A DNA stretch of 64,000 nucleotides from Clostridium sp. AT4. GTDB taxonomy: Bacteria; Bacillota; Clostridia; Lachnospirales; Lachnospiraceae. Both the position numbers and the translations under genes were made by a program. Every line of letters begins with the position of its first letter. The stretch's first letter is position 1. The notes under the pieces are model-generated. The model had not been told where the DNA came from. It did no database searches and worked only from the letters and a program-made list of their open reading frames with translations. This document shows positions 34,915-43,120 of this stretch, one piece after another. The stretch covers positions 1,194,303-1,258,302 of the forward strand of contig NZ_LN999828.1 of the NCBI RefSeq assembly GCF_001517625.2. The letters are read 5' to 3'.

Positions 34915-34931
34915 AACAGGAATGCTATAGT
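34903..34931 (+). promoter_or_regulatory. Promoter of the rplU operon
   Basis: TTGACA, 17 nt, TATAGT; it overlaps the 3' end of the kinase gene. Confidence 0.8.
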
Positions 34932-34935
34932 ATAC

Positions 34936-35017
34936 GAGTATGCCGCACAGCGGGGTAAAAGTCCGGGAGAATGGATGCATCCAGAAAACCGGCACCGAAG
35001 CTGGCGAGTAATGAACA
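34936..35017 (+). ncRNA. L21 ribosomal protein leader
   Basis: About 80 nt between the promoter and the rplU ribosome binding site, with CCGG arms around the palindrome TGGATGCATCCA and a final pairing just before AGGAGG. Position and size match the Firmicutes L21 leader that regulates the rplU operon; assignment rests mainly on position. Confidence 0.6.
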
Positions 35018-35032
35018 TAGGAGGTGCCTTTT

Positions 35033-35341
35033 ATGTACGCGATTATTGCAACAGGCGGAAAGCAGTACAAGGTAGCAGAAGGCGATGTCATTAAGGTAGA
35101 AAGACTGGGCGCAGGCGCAGGCGAGACCGTAACATTTGACCAGGTGCTGGCTGTAAACAACGGCGAACTGCAGATCGGATGCCCAACCGTAGCCGGAGCA
35201 ACTGTTACAGCAACAGTTGAGAAGGAAGGTAAGGCTAAGAAAGTGATCGTTTACAAGTATAAGAGAAAGACTGGCTATCACAAGAAGAACGGCCACAGAC
35301 AGCTCTATACACAGGTTAAGATCGAAAAGATCAATGCCTAA
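35033..35341 (+). CDS. rplU: 50S ribosomal protein L21
   Basis: 102 residues, starting [15 protein letters not shown] component of the large ribosomal subunit that binds 23S rRNA; the C-terminal [14 protein letters not shown] signature is complete. AGGAGG lies 8 nt before the ATG at 35033. First gene of the rplU-prp-rpmA operon behind a candidate L21 leader. Confidence 0.97.
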   Translation: MYAIIATGGKQYKVAEGDVIKVERLGAGAGETVTFDQVLAVNNGELQIGCPTVAGATVTATVEKEGKAKKVIVYKYKRKTGYHKKNGHRQLYTQVKIEKINA

Positions 35342-35352
35342 TTGTAAATGAT

Positions 35353-35694
35353 ATGATTCAGGCAACTGTATTAAAAGATTCCAGAGATTCAGGCAATGTG
35401 CTTTACCGGGGGATTGTGATTGAAGGTCATGCTGGATATGCTGAAGAGGGTGAGGATATCATCTGCGCAGCTGTATCGGCGCTGGCGATCAATTTTTATA
35501 ATTCGGTAGAGACATTTACGGAAGACCCATTTGAGGGGGCTGCCGGACAGGAGGACGTTCAGTTTGACTTTCGGTTTACCTCAGATATAAGTCCTGAGTC
35601 GCAGCTCCTTATGAATTCTCTTATTCTGGGACTTCAGAATATTGAGAAGGATTATGGGAGAACATATATTATCATCCGATTCAAGGAGGTGTAA
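35353..35694 (+). CDS. prp: Ribosomal-processing cysteine protease Prp
   Basis: 113 residues. Catalytic His in G-H-A-G-Y-A (about 25-30) and Cys in I-I-C-A-A-V-S (about 39-45) are present. Prp removes the short N-terminal leader of L27; the L27 encoded next carries that leader, so enzyme and substrate are side by side. Intergenic gaps are 11 and 3 nt, consistent with one operon. Confidence 0.95.
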   Translation: MIQATVLKDSRDSGNVLYRGIVIEGHAGYAEEGEDIICAAVSALAINFYNSVETFTEDPFEGAAGQEDVQFDFRFTSDISPESQLLMNSLILGLQNIEKDYGRTYIIIRFKEV

Positions 35695-35697
35695 GAC

Positions 35698-35988
35698 ATG
35701 TTAAAGATGAACCTTCAGTTATTCGCTCATAAAAAGGGTGTTGGTTCTACTAAGAACGGCCGTGATTCCGAGTCCAAGAGACTGGGCGCCAAGAGAGCTG
35801 ATGGACAGTTCGTACTGGCAGGAAACATCCTGTACAGACAGCGCGGTACTCACATTCATCCTGGCAACAACGTAGGCAAAGGCGGTGACGATACCTTATT
35901 TGCATTAGTAGACGGAGTTGTTAAGTTTGAAAGAAAGGGCAGAGACAGAAAGCAGGTTTCTGTTTACCCAAGAGCAATCAACGAATAA
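35698..35988 (+). CDS. rpmA: 50S ribosomal protein L27 with Prp-cleaved leader
   Basis: 96 residues. The first 10 residues, [10 protein letters not shown], are the Firmicutes-type leader; Prp cuts after Phe-Ala to expose H-K-K-G at the new N-terminus, which reaches the peptidyl transferase centre. The rest is standard L27 ([15 protein letters not shown]). The last gene before a terminator. Confidence 0.97.
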   Translation: MLKMNLQLFAHKKGVGSTKNGRDSESKRLGAKRADGQFVLAGNILYRQRGTHIHPGNNVGKGGDDTLFALVDGVVKFERKGRDRKQVSVYPRAINE

Positions 35989-35994
35989 TTCTGA

Positions 35995-36029
35995 GGGGCC
36001 CCATACCTGGTGTATGGAGCCCTTTTTTT
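35995..36029 (+). terminator. Terminator after rpmA
   Basis: GGGGCCCCATAC pairs with GTATGGAGCCC around a 5-nt loop, followed by seven T. Confidence 0.85.
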
Positions 36030-36118
36030 AGACAGTGTACCCGAAAAGACGGGGCATACAAAAACCATGCGTTCCGGATGACGGAGCGTGTGCCACACCA
36101 TACAGGAGGTGCTGTTAT

Positions 36119-37408
36119 ATGTTTGCAGATCGTGCAAAAGTATTTATCAAGTCCGGTAAGGGCGGCGACGGCCATGTGTCCTTCAGACGGGAGCTTTATG
36201 TTCCTAACGGCGGTCCTGACGGCGGTGACGGCGGAAGAGGCGGCGATGTGATTTTTCAGGTTGATACAGGAAAAAATACACTGATCGATTTCCGTCATAT
36301 ACACAAATACATCGCAAAGGATGGACAGGAAGGCGGAAAACGCCGCTGCCACGGAGCAGATGCCGATGATCTGATCGTTAAAGTTCCAGAAGGAACTGTG
36401 ATCAAAGATTTTGAATCCGGCAAGGTGATTGCCGATATGTCAGGAGACAACAAACGGGAAGTAATCCTAAAAGGCGGCAAGGGCGGACTTGGAAATATGC
36501 ACTTTGCCACCTCTACCATGCAGGTGCCAAAGTATGCCCAGCCCGGACAACCCGGACAGGAGCTGTGGGTACAGCTGGAGCTCAAAGTCATTGCAGATGT
36601 AGGCCTTGTAGGTTATCCAAATGTAGGAAAATCCACCCTGCTTTCCGTTGTCAGCAATGCAAAGCCCGAAATTGCCAATTATCATTTTACTACATTAAAT
36701 CCCCATCTGGGTGTAGTGGACTTAGGAGACGGAGCCGGTTTTGTTATGGCCGATATCCCCGGACTGATCGAGGGAGCCTCTGAAGGCGTAGGGCTGGGCC
36801 ACTCCTTCCTGCGCCATATTGAGCGTACCAAGGTGCTGGTTCATGTGGTAGACGCTGCCTCTGTGGAGGGCCGTGACCCATTGGAGGACATCCGCACCAT
36901 TATCAGAGAGCTTGAGAAGTACAATCCAAAGCTTTTGGAGCGTCCGCAGGTAATTGCTGCCAATAAGATGGATGCCATGTATTCCGAAGAAGACCAAAAT
37001 CAGGTCCTGGATGCATTAAAGTCTGAATTTGAACCCAAGGGCATCCGTGTATTCCCAATCTCTGCAGTAAGCCGTCAGGGTGTAAAGGAACTCTTATGGC
37101 ATATCAATGATCTTTTAAAGACGGTTGATCAGACTCCTGTCGTTTTTGAAAAGGAGTTTGAAATTCAGTATCAGGGAGACAGAAGCCTTCCTTATACCGT
37201 TACCAGAGCTGATGACGGCGCCTATGTGGTAGAAGGACCGAGAATTGAAAAAATGCTTGGCTATACCAACCTGGATTCTGAGAAAGGCTTTGACTTTTTC
37301 CAGAAATTCCTGAAAAATACAGGTGTTTTGGATGATCTGGAAAAGGCCGGGATCAATGAGGGCGACACGGTCCGGATGTACGGACTGGAATTTGACTATT
37401 ATAAATAA
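36119..37408 (+). CDS. obgE: GTPase Obg
   Basis: 429 residues from the ATG at 36119 (AGGAGGTG 8 nt upstream; the frame extends upstream of it without a ribosome site). N-terminal Gly-rich Obg domain (G-K-G-G-D-G-H-V-S-F-R-R-E, then G-G-P-D-G-G-D-G-G-R-G-G), GTPase domain with G1 G-Y-P-N-V-G-K-S-T near 167, G3 D-I-P-G and G4 N-K-M-D, and the OCT C-terminal domain. Acts in 50S assembly and stress responses. Followed by yhbY, nadD, yqeK, rsfS. Confidence 0.97.
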   Translation: MFADRAKVFIKSGKGGDGHVSFRRELYVPNGGPDGGDGGRGGDVIFQVDTGKNTLIDFRHIHKYIAKDGQEGGKRRCHGADADDLIVKVPEGTVIKDFESGKVIADMSGDNKREVILKGGKGGLGNMHFATSTMQVPKYAQPGQPGQELWVQLELKVIADVGLVGYPNVGKSTLLSVVSNAKPEIANYHFTTLNPHLGVVDLGDGAGFVMADIPGLIEGASEGVGLGHSFLRHIERTKVLVHVVDAASVEGRDPLEDIRTIIRELEKYNPKLLERPQVIAANKMDAMYSEEDQNQVLDALKSEFEPKGIRVFPISAVSRQGVKELLWHINDLLKTVDQTPVVFEKEFEIQYQGDRSLPYTVTRADDGAYVVEGPRIEKMLGYTNLDSEKGFDFFQKFLKNTGVLDDLEKAGINEGDTVRMYGLEFDYYK

Positions 37409-37465
37409 TGATATCGGGGTCAAAAAATCGTTTGGCCCCTGTGATTCAAGTATAAAGGAGCAGCT

Positions 37466-37762
37466 ATGACAAGTAAGCAGAGAGCCTATTTAAAGGGCCT
37501 GGCTATGAATTTGGATCCTGTTTTCCAGATTGGAAAAGCCAGCCTCACGCCTGAAGTAACCCAGGCTGTGGCTGAAGCACTGGAAGCCAGGGAACTGATC
37601 AAGATTACTGTATTAAAGAACTGTCTGGATGATGGGCGTTCCATCGCTGATGTACTGGCGGAAAGAACCCATTCTCAGGTGGTCCAGGTAATCGGACGCA
37701 AGATTGTTTTGTACCGTCCTGCAAAGGATGAGGCGAAGAGAAAAATCGTACTTCCTAAATAA
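37466..37762 (+). CDS. yhbY: YhbY-family CRM-domain RNA-binding protein
   Basis: 98 residues, a single CRM (CRS1/YhbY) domain: L-K-G-L-A-M-N-L-D-P-V-F-Q-I-G-K near 9-24 and the G-R-K-I-V-L-Y-R-P strand near 76-84. Binds pre-50S particles. AAAGGAG lies upstream of the start; 57 nt separate it from obgE and 15 nt from nadD. Confidence 0.95.
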   Translation: MTSKQRAYLKGLAMNLDPVFQIGKASLTPEVTQAVAEALEARELIKITVLKNCLDDGRSIADVLAERTHSQVVQVIGRKIVLYRPAKDEAKRKIVLPK

Positions 37763-37777
37763 TGCAGGAGGTCTATT

Positions 37778-38383
37778 ATGGCAAATATAGGAATCCTGGG
37801 AGGCACCTTTGATCCCATACACAAAGGACATCTGGCACTGGGACAGCAGGCATATGAGCAGTTTAAGCTGGATCAGATCTGGTTTATGCCCTCCAGCCTT
37901 CCGCCTCACAAAAGAGCGCAGAAGGTGACTGAAGGAACCGAGCGTCAGGATATGGTAAAGCTGGCTATCAGGGATTATCCGTGGTTTCAGTATTCTGATT
38001 TTGAATTCAGGCGTCACGGAAACAGCTATACTGCTCAGACCCTTATGTTATTAAAGGAAGCATACCCCCATGATGAATTTTATTTTATAGAAGGGGCGGA
38101 TTCTCTGTATGAGATCGAGGACTGGTATCATCCGGAAATGGTGATGCAGGAAACAACGATCCTGGTTGCGGGCCGCCCATACAAACATACCCACAGGCCT
38201 CTTGATCTTCAGATTGCCTATTTAAAGGATAAATACAGTGCCAGAATCGAACGGATACATTTTGAGGAAATGGACATTTCTTCAGAGACTGTCCGCAAAG
38301 CTGCGAAACAGGGCTGCGATCTGACTAAATGGCTTCCGGACAAAGTAGCGGAATATATAAAAGCCCACGGACTGTATCAGTAA
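37778..38383 (+). CDS. nadD: Nicotinate-nucleotide adenylyltransferase NadD
   Basis: 201 residues. The nucleotidyltransferase motif G-G-T-F-D-P-I-H-K-G-H (His-x-x-His, residues 8-18) and the C-terminal I-S-S-E-T-V-R segment (I-S-S-T-x-x-R type, with Glu for Thr in the middle) are complete. Joins AMP to nicotinate mononucleotide in NAD synthesis. AGGAGG precedes the ATG. Confidence 0.95.
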   Translation: MANIGILGGTFDPIHKGHLALGQQAYEQFKLDQIWFMPSSLPPHKRAQKVTEGTERQDMVKLAIRDYPWFQYSDFEFRRHGNSYTAQTLMLLKEAYPHDEFYFIEGADSLYEIEDWYHPEMVMQETTILVAGRPYKHTHRPLDLQIAYLKDKYSARIERIHFEEMDISSETVRKAAKQGCDLTKWLPDKVAEYIKAHGLYQ

Positions 38384-38415
38384 GACAGGGCCGCAGCAAA
38401 GAAAGGCGGTTTCGG

Positions 38416-39018
38416 ATGAAAATGGATCACCAATGCAATCAGGTTTTAATGTTTCGGAAAAAACTTAAATCCAGACTGGATCCCATGCGCTATGAACATT
38501 CACTCAGCGTTTCCTTTACCTGTATGAATCTGGCTATGCGTTATGGGTATGATATAGATAAGGCTGAGCTGGCAGGTCTTCTTCATGACTGCGGCAAGCG
38601 TTTTCCAGATTCGGTTATTTTAAAAAAATGCCTAAAGCATGGAATTCCCGTTACAGAAGGAGAGAGAAAGGCTCTTGCAGTGCTCCACGCAAAGTACGGA
38701 GCCTGGCTGGCCCGGCATAAATATCAGATTGAGGATTCTGAAATTTTGAATGCCATTGCCTGTCATACTACCGGAAAACCGGAGATGACCGTTCTGGATA
38801 AGATTCTTTATATTGCAGATTATATCGAACCCAGACGTTACAAAGCAGACAACCTGCCTCAGATCCGCCGTATGGCTTATGAGGATCTTGATCAGACCAT
38901 GTATGCTATTTTAAAAGGCACGTTGGAATATCTCCAAAGAAAGGGCGGCTGTATAGACCCCATGACACTGCAGGCATATGAATACTTTAAGGCTCAGATG
39001 AAAGGAAATGAAGAATGA
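38416..39018 (+). CDS. yqeK: HD-domain protein YqeK, Ap4A hydrolase
   Basis: 200 residues from the ATG at 38416 (AAGGCGG upstream; the open frame reaches back into nadD but without a start signal). HD motif L-L-H-D-C-G-K near 59-65, upstream R-Y-E-H-S-L-S near 24 and A-C-H-T-T-G near 115 are those of YqeK, a symmetrical bis(5'-nucleosyl)-tetraphosphatase. Stop overlaps rsfS by 4 nt. Confidence 0.92.
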   Translation: MKMDHQCNQVLMFRKKLKSRLDPMRYEHSLSVSFTCMNLAMRYGYDIDKAELAGLLHDCGKRFPDSVILKKCLKHGIPVTEGERKALAVLHAKYGAWLARHKYQIEDSEILNAIACHTTGKPEMTVLDKILYIADYIEPRRYKADNLPQIRRMAYEDLDQTMYAILKGTLEYLQRKGGCIDPMTLQAYEYFKAQMKGNEE

Positions 39019-39365
39019 CTTCTAAGGAAATGGTTAAAATCGCCTATGAGGCGCTCAGCGATAAAAAGGGACAGGATATCAAAATCATCGATATCCAGCC
39101 GGTATCTGTCCTTGCAGACTATTTTATCATCGCAGATGGAAGCAATGTCAATCAGGTTCAGGCAATGGCTGACAATGTAGAAGAAATGCTGGCAAAGGCT
39201 GGATGTGAATGCAGACAGATCGAAGGATACCAGAGCGGAAACTGGATCCTGATGGATTATAAAGATGTGATTGTCCATATCTTCTGCAGAGAGGATCGTT
39301 TATTCTACGATCTGGAACGTATCTGGAGAGACGGAAAGACATTTGTAGATGTAAATGAACTGTAA
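39015..39365 (+). CDS. rsfS: Ribosome silencing factor RsfS
   Basis: 116 residues. D-Y-F-I-I-A-D-G-S-N-V-N-Q-V near 35-48, and G-N-W-I-L-M-D-Y-K-D-V-I-V-H-I-F near 74-89, are the Iojap/RsfS signature. Binds L14 and blocks joining of the ribosomal subunits when nutrients are short. Translationally coupled to yqeK; ends at a strong bidirectional terminator shared with lexA. Confidence 0.95.
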   Translation: MTSKEMVKIAYEALSDKKGQDIKIIDIQPVSVLADYFIIADGSNVNQVQAMADNVEEMLAKAGCECRQIEGYQSGNWILMDYKDVIVHIFCREDRLFYDLERIWRDGKTFVDVNEL

Positions 39366-39388
39366 TATATGATTTATAAAGGTATAAT

Positions 39389-39446
39389 AAGCCGCAGCTT
39401 TTCGCTGGAATCCGGGATGGGGATTTTTCGAAAAGCTGCGGCTTTT
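39389..39446. terminator. Bidirectional terminator between rsfS and lexA
   Basis: A perfect 16-bp stem (AAGCCGCAGCTTTTCG with its complement at 39429-39444) around a 24-nt loop; the A/T edges give a T run in both directions. Confidence 0.85.
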
Positions 39447-39482
39447 ATGCTACTTTCATACCTGAGTACCCAGCACCGCTGG

Positions 39483-40097
39483 CTACATCATCCTGAGCAG
39501 ACCAATGACCTTTCCTAAAATATCTACATGATCAGTAATGATCGGCTCCATAGCATCATTTTCCGGCTGCAGACGATAATGATCCTTCTCTTTATAATAA
39601 CGCTTTACAGTAGCGGAATCATCCAGAAGAGCTACTACAATCTCTCCGTTTTCTGCAGTAGAACGCTGTTCTACGATCAGTTTATCCCCCGGAAAGATCC
39701 CTGCACCGATCATGCTTTCTCCTTTTACATGAAGCATGAAAATCTCTGCATTGGGAAGGGCTTCTGCAGGAAAGGGAAAATAATCCTCAATACATTCTTC
39801 TGCCAGAATGGGTTCTCCCGCGGCCACTGTGCCGATCACAGGAATATTTACCATCTCTCTCCGGTTAAAATTAAACGTATCATCCAGAATTTCAATGGTT
39901 CTCGGTTTTGTAGGATCACGGCGGATATATCCCTTATCCTCAAGTGCAGCCAGATGAGAATGAACGGAGGACGTTGACTTTAAACGAACAGCCTCGCAGA
40001 TCTCCCGAACAGCCGGGGGATATCCCTTCTTTAAAATCGTATTTTTAATATATTCTAATATTTCCTGCTGTTTTGCAGTGATCTTATCCTGTTCCAT
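39483..40097 (-). CDS. lexA: SOS repressor LexA
   Basis: 204 residues from the ATG at 40097 (AGGAGG 8 nt upstream; a longer frame reaches 40136 without support). N-terminal winged helix domain ([11 protein letters not shown], then P-P-A-V-R-E-I-C and S-T-S-S-V-H-S-H-L), the Ala-Gly self-cleavage site in T-V-A-A-G-E-P, the catalytic Ser in G-E-S-M-I and Lys in A-T-V-K-R. Four Firmicutes-type boxes lie in the divergent spacer, so it controls itself and the adjacent LysM gene. Confidence 0.97.
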   Translation of the reverse strand: MEQDKITAKQQEILEYIKNTILKKGYPPAVREICEAVRLKSTSSVHSHLAALEDKGYIRRDPTKPRTIEILDDTFNFNRREMVNIPVIGTVAAGEPILAEECIEDYFPFPAEALPNAEIFMLHVKGESMIGAGIFPGDKLIVEQRSTAENGEIVVALLDDSATVKRYYKEKDHYRLQPENDAMEPIITDHVDILGKVIGLLRMM

Positions 40098-40150
40098 AAT
40101 CCTTACCTCCTGTCTGCTGTATAATACGGGCATCATTTGCTGATATTATA

Positions 40151-40164
40151 GTAACATATGTTCG
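40151..40164. promoter_or_regulatory. LexA box 1 (lexA promoter)
   Basis: AACATATGTTCG core next to a leftward TATAAT, consistent with lexA autoregulation. Confidence 0.7.
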
Positions 40165-40204
40165 AAAAAAATGCAAACCTTTGTTCGGATTTTTCTGCGC
40201 CCCA

Positions 40205-40233
40205 TTGACAAACATATGTTCTGATGCTATAGT
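40205..40233 (+). promoter_or_regulatory. SOS promoter with LexA box 2 in the spacer
   Basis: TTGACA, 17 nt, TATAGT; the spacer contains AAACATATGTTCT (40209-40221), so LexA binding would exclude RNA polymerase. Confidence 0.8.
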
Positions 40234-40248
40234 ATAACTGCATCTATA

Positions 40249-40262
40249 AGAACACACGTTCG
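40249..40262. promoter_or_regulatory. LexA box 3
   Basis: GAACACACGTTCG, a near-perfect CGAAC-N4-GTTCG-type site downstream of the start of transcription. Confidence 0.75.
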
Positions 40263-40263
40263 C

Positions 40264-40277
40264 AGAACATACGTTTT
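40264..40277. promoter_or_regulatory. LexA box 4
   Basis: GAACATACGTTTT, a weaker half-conserved site immediately after box 3 and 18 nt before the LysM gene start. Confidence 0.6.
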
Positions 40278-40294
40278 ACAGAGGAGGAGCTGGT

Positions 40295-40606
40295 ATGAGA
40301 CAAACCATTCAAATGACAAGGCGGCGCTTTTTTGCATCCTGTTTTATGCTTCTGATTCTCGTGATCGCAGTGACAGGGTACAGTATGCTGACCACACTGG
40401 CAGAAGAGGAGCCAGTTCAAGGGCTGCCTTATTACAGCAGCATCGAAATCCAGGAGGGTGACAGCCTGTGGAAAATTGCAGACCGTTATCGAAAAGGAAG
40501 CCGGATGACTACACAAGAGTATGTAAAACAGCTCCAGAGGATGAACCGACTGACAGGAGATACAATCCATGCCGGCGCGCACCTTACCATTGTTTATTAT
40601 AAATAA
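40295..40606 (+). CDS. YneA-like SOS-induced LysM membrane protein
   Basis: 103 residues: a short basic N-terminus, one membrane segment (about 12-34) and a LysM domain (I-Q-E-G-D-S-L-W-K-I-A-D-R-Y near 52-65, ending A-G-A-H-L-T-I). This is the layout of YneA, the LexA-controlled cell-division inhibitor of bacilli. Its promoter is wrapped in LexA boxes, so it likely stalls division during DNA damage; the function is inferred from context and fold. GAGGAGG precedes the ATG. Confidence 0.85.
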   Translation: MRQTIQMTRRRFFASCFMLLILVIAVTGYSMLTTLAEEEPVQGLPYYSSIEIQEGDSLWKIADRYRKGSRMTTQEYVKQLQRMNRLTGDTIHAGAHLTIVYYK

Positions 40607-40626
40607 CGGCACCTCTGAAAACAGCC

Positions 40627-40687
40627 TTGCATTTTTTCCACACTTATGCTAAGATATAACTATAGTTAGATTAAACTAACTTATAAT
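40627..40687 (+). promoter_or_regulatory. Promoter and palindromic operator of the DUF3793-flavodoxin pair
   Basis: TTGCAT, 17 nt, TAAGAT (40627-40655) followed at the expected start of transcription by AGTTAG-N6-CTAACT (40664-40681), which extends imperfectly outward. It may be a Fur- or other metal-regulator site, but the regulator is not shown. Confidence 0.5.
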
Positions 40688-40708
40688 TTTGCAGATGTGA
40701 GGTATACT

Positions 40709-41326
40709 ATGTGTAAAGAGACTCTCGAAATGATGCTTTGCCTTAACCGAAAGGAACTGGAAACACAGGTTGTAATGCAGTGTGCTCCGCTTTTAACAGG
40801 TATAAAGATTTCAAACCTTCTGACAACTGATCAAAACAACCGGATCCATACAGCACGTCTGTTCAGCCGTACGCCGGTATCCTGCTTTTTGCTTTGCCAA
40901 TCCCAAGGAAAGGCTGTTTTTCTCTTATATATGAAGGAGCAGTTGAAGGCATATCTGGATCTGCCTTCTGTCAAGGGACTGATGAAACGTTTTGGTTATA
41001 CGGGGATGAAGCTGGATGAAATCCTTTCTCTTTTAGGCCAATGCTATAAGGACCATATGGAGGGCAGAAGAGAATTCCCCCATGAAATCGGCCTGCTTCT
41101 GGGATATCCGGTGGCGGATGTAGAGGGATTTATAGAAAATAAAGGTCAGGATTCTCTTTACAGCGGTTATTGGAAAGTATACTCCGATCCGGAAGAATGC
41201 CGGCGTATTTTTAATAAATATGATCACGCCAGAGAGCGTGTGATCCGTCTCATGGCTGGAGGTATGACCGTCAGACACATTATAGCGCTGCACCACCCAT
41301 ATTATTACAGCACAGCGGCTGTATAG
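40709..41326 (+). CDS. DUF3793 family protein
   Basis: 205 residues from the ATG at 40709 (GTGAGG upstream; an in-frame GTG lies at 40697). It starts M-C-K-E-T-L-E-M-M-L and has the K-I-S-N-L-L-T segment and the long helical C-terminus (H-E-I-G-L-L-L-G-Y-P-V-A-D-V-E-G-F) of DUF3793. Function unknown; the family is nearly always next to a flavodoxin gene, as here (13 nt), and may be tied to iron or haem handling. Confidence 0.85.
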   Translation: MCKETLEMMLCLNRKELETQVVMQCAPLLTGIKISNLLTTDQNNRIHTARLFSRTPVSCFLLCQSQGKAVFLLYMKEQLKAYLDLPSVKGLMKRFGYTGMKLDEILSLLGQCYKDHMEGRREFPHEIGLLLGYPVADVEGFIENKGQDSLYSGYWKVYSDPEECRRIFNKYDHARERVIRLMAGGMTVRHIIALHHPYYYSTAAV

Positions 41327-41339
41327 CAAGGAGGACTAT

Positions 41340-41771
41340 ATGAAAACAATTCTCATTATATACTGGTCACAGACCGGCAATACAGAGGCCATGGCTCATG
41401 CGATCGCCCAGGGGATAGAAGAAGAGGGGAACCAGGCAAAGCTTCTGGAGGTATCTGAAGCGGAGCCAGAGATATTAAAAAAAGCCAATGTATTTGCTCT
41501 GGGCTGTCCGGCTATGGGAGGAGAGGTTCTGGAAGAGGACGAGATGGAACCGTTTGTAACAAAGTCTGAACCGTTTGTATCCGGTAAAGTAATCGGCCTG
41601 TTTGGTTCCTATGGATGGGGTGATGGGCAGTGGATGCGCGATTGGGAAGCGCGTATGGCTGCGGCAGGAGCCAAAATCCAGGGTGGAACAGGAGTAATCT
41701 GTCAGGAAGCACCGGATGAAGAAGCACTGGAGCGATGCAGGAAATTGGGACGGGAATTAAGTAATATATAG
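41340..41771 (+). CDS. Flavodoxin
   Basis: 143 residues, the size of a short-chain flavodoxin. The FMN phosphate loop S-Q-T-G-N-T is at residues 10-15 and the isoalloxazine loops are near G-C-P-A-M-G and S-Y-G-W-G-D-G. Works as a low-potential electron carrier replacing ferredoxin when iron is scarce. Paired with DUF3793 in one operon behind a palindromic operator; AGGAGG lies just before the ATG. Confidence 0.93.
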   Translation: MKTILIIYWSQTGNTEAMAHAIAQGIEEEGNQAKLLEVSEAEPEILKKANVFALGCPAMGGEVLEEDEMEPFVTKSEPFVSGKVIGLFGSYGWGDGQWMRDWEARMAAAGAKIQGGTGVICQEAPDEEALERCRKLGRELSNI

Positions 41772-41779
41772 GGGGGGTA

Positions 41780-42844
41780 TCATTTCTTCCCCCCTGATTC
41801 TCGAAGCTGCACCTTATTACGGGCACTACGCCGTCTTTCATCTTCAAGCGCCGCATAATGACGTTTTGTTGTATTTACATCTGAATGTCCAAGAACATCT
41901 GCCACCAGATAAATATCACCTGTTTCACGATACAAACTGGTACCATAGGTACTGCGCAGTTTATGGGGCGTAATTGGCTTTAAAGGGGCCACTGTGCGGG
42001 CATACTTTTTTACCAGATTTTCCACGCTGCGTACAGCCATGCGTTTCTTTTGGAGAGACAGGAAGAGTGCATCTTCACTGCCTGTTTCCGGAATGATACG
42101 GTCCCTTTCCTCCAAGTAATCTAAAAGAGCCTCCTCAACCTCCGTTCCAAAATATACCGTTACTTCTTTGCCGCCTTTTCTGTAGATACGAATACCTCCA
42201 TTTTTAAAGTCAATATCAGCAATATTTAATCCCACACATTCTGACACACGGATTCCCGTACCAAGAAGGAGCGTCATAATGGCCAGATCTCTAAGTTTTG
42301 TCTTATTATGATATGCCTTTTGTTTTTCTGTCAGATTTTCTCCTTGTTCCACCTCATCCAGCAGAAGAGCAACTTCATCTATATCCAGACGAATGATTTC
42401 TTTTTCATGAATTTTGGGTAAACGGACTAATGCAGCCGGATTATTTTTAATACGTTCATTTCGGTAAAAATAATTATAAAAGCTTTTGAGTGATGAAATC
42501 TTGCGCATGATTCCACGTTCTTTATTCATAATTTCCTGATTTTTGTCATTAAACCGATATTTCAGATATTCCATATATTCTTCAAAATCTGTTACAGAGA
42601 GCTGATCTAAAAGATCAAGAGAAAGATCTGTGATAGCAATCTGTTTCAGCGCCGGATTTTCTTTATGGAGAAAATCAAAAAATATATGCAGATCATATGC
42701 ATATGCAATTCGGGTTCGTGAAGAAGTCCTGGGTTCAATTCCACGGAAGAAATCTGCGCAAAATCCCGGAAGATCCCGGATCAAACCGCGAAGGCGTATA
42801 ATGTTTTCTTTGTCTTTTTGTTCGTGATAGGATAATGTACTCAT
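41780..42844 (-). CDS. Tyrosine recombinase, XerS-like
   Basis: 354 residues from the ATG at 42844 (GGAG 9 nt upstream; a longer frame starts at 42862). N-terminal SAM-like core-binding domain, then the catalytic domain with Arg (G-T-G-I-R-V-S-E), Lys (R-K-G-G-K), His-x-x-Arg (T-P-H-K-L-R), His (L-G-H-S) and the nucleophile Tyr (K-R-H-Y). The K-x-R-D-L-A-I-M-T-L-L-L segment resembles the single-recombinase XerS of streptococci. No integrative element surrounds it, so a chromosome-dimer role is possible. Overlapping inverted repeats lie just upstream of its start. Confidence 0.85.
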   Translation of the reverse strand: MSTLSYHEQKDKENIIRLRGLIRDLPGFCADFFRGIEPRTSSRTRIAYAYDLHIFFDFLHKENPALKQIAITDLSLDLLDQLSVTDFEEYMEYLKYRFNDKNQEIMNKERGIMRKISSLKSFYNYFYRNERIKNNPAALVRLPKIHEKEIIRLDIDEVALLLDEVEQGENLTEKQKAYHNKTKLRDLAIMTLLLGTGIRVSECVGLNIADIDFKNGGIRIYRKGGKEVTVYFGTEVEEALLDYLEERDRIIPETGSEDALFLSLQKKRMAVRSVENLVKKYARTVAPLKPITPHKLRSTYGTSLYRETGDIYLVADVLGHSDVNTTKRHYAALEDERRRSARNKVQLRESGGKK

Positions 42845-42903
42845 AATAAAAACTCCATACAATTCATTTTATAAAAACAGTTGGAGTTATGTGATGAGAG
42901 ACA

Positions 42904-42945
42904 GTGTTTCAACTATTCGCGAAACACAGCTTTAACGAATAGTTG
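42904..42945. repeat. Two overlapping inverted repeats upstream of the recombinase gene
   Basis: GTGTTTC (42904-42910) with GAAACAC (42921-42927) and CAACTATTCG (42910-42919) with CGAATAGTTG (42936-42945). The left arm of the second lies in the loop of the first. Could be a recombinase binding site or operator. Confidence 0.6.
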
Positions 42946-43050
42946 AGGCAGGAATTACTGATTTTACTAAATCATCGACTTTCACTGATTTTCAGCTGCC
43001 CCTGCTTCCTTCTGTTTTATATCACATACTCTTCATTATTGTCAAATGAA

Positions 43051-43081
43051 TAAAACGTCCCGGACAATTTTTATCCGGGAC
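43051..43081 (-). terminator. Terminator after the HPr-like gene
   Basis: On the minus strand GTCCCGGA-N9-TCCGGGAC followed by GTTTTATT. Confidence 0.7.
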
Positions 43082-43120
43082 ATATTCGTATCTTACATCT
43101 GTGCAGACAAACTTATTTTA

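Noticed and set aside
41771-41792. GGGGGG/CCCCCC hairpin between the flavodoxin and recombinase genes
   Set aside because: The arms overlap the end of the recombinase coding region and no good T run follows, so it is not listed as a terminator.
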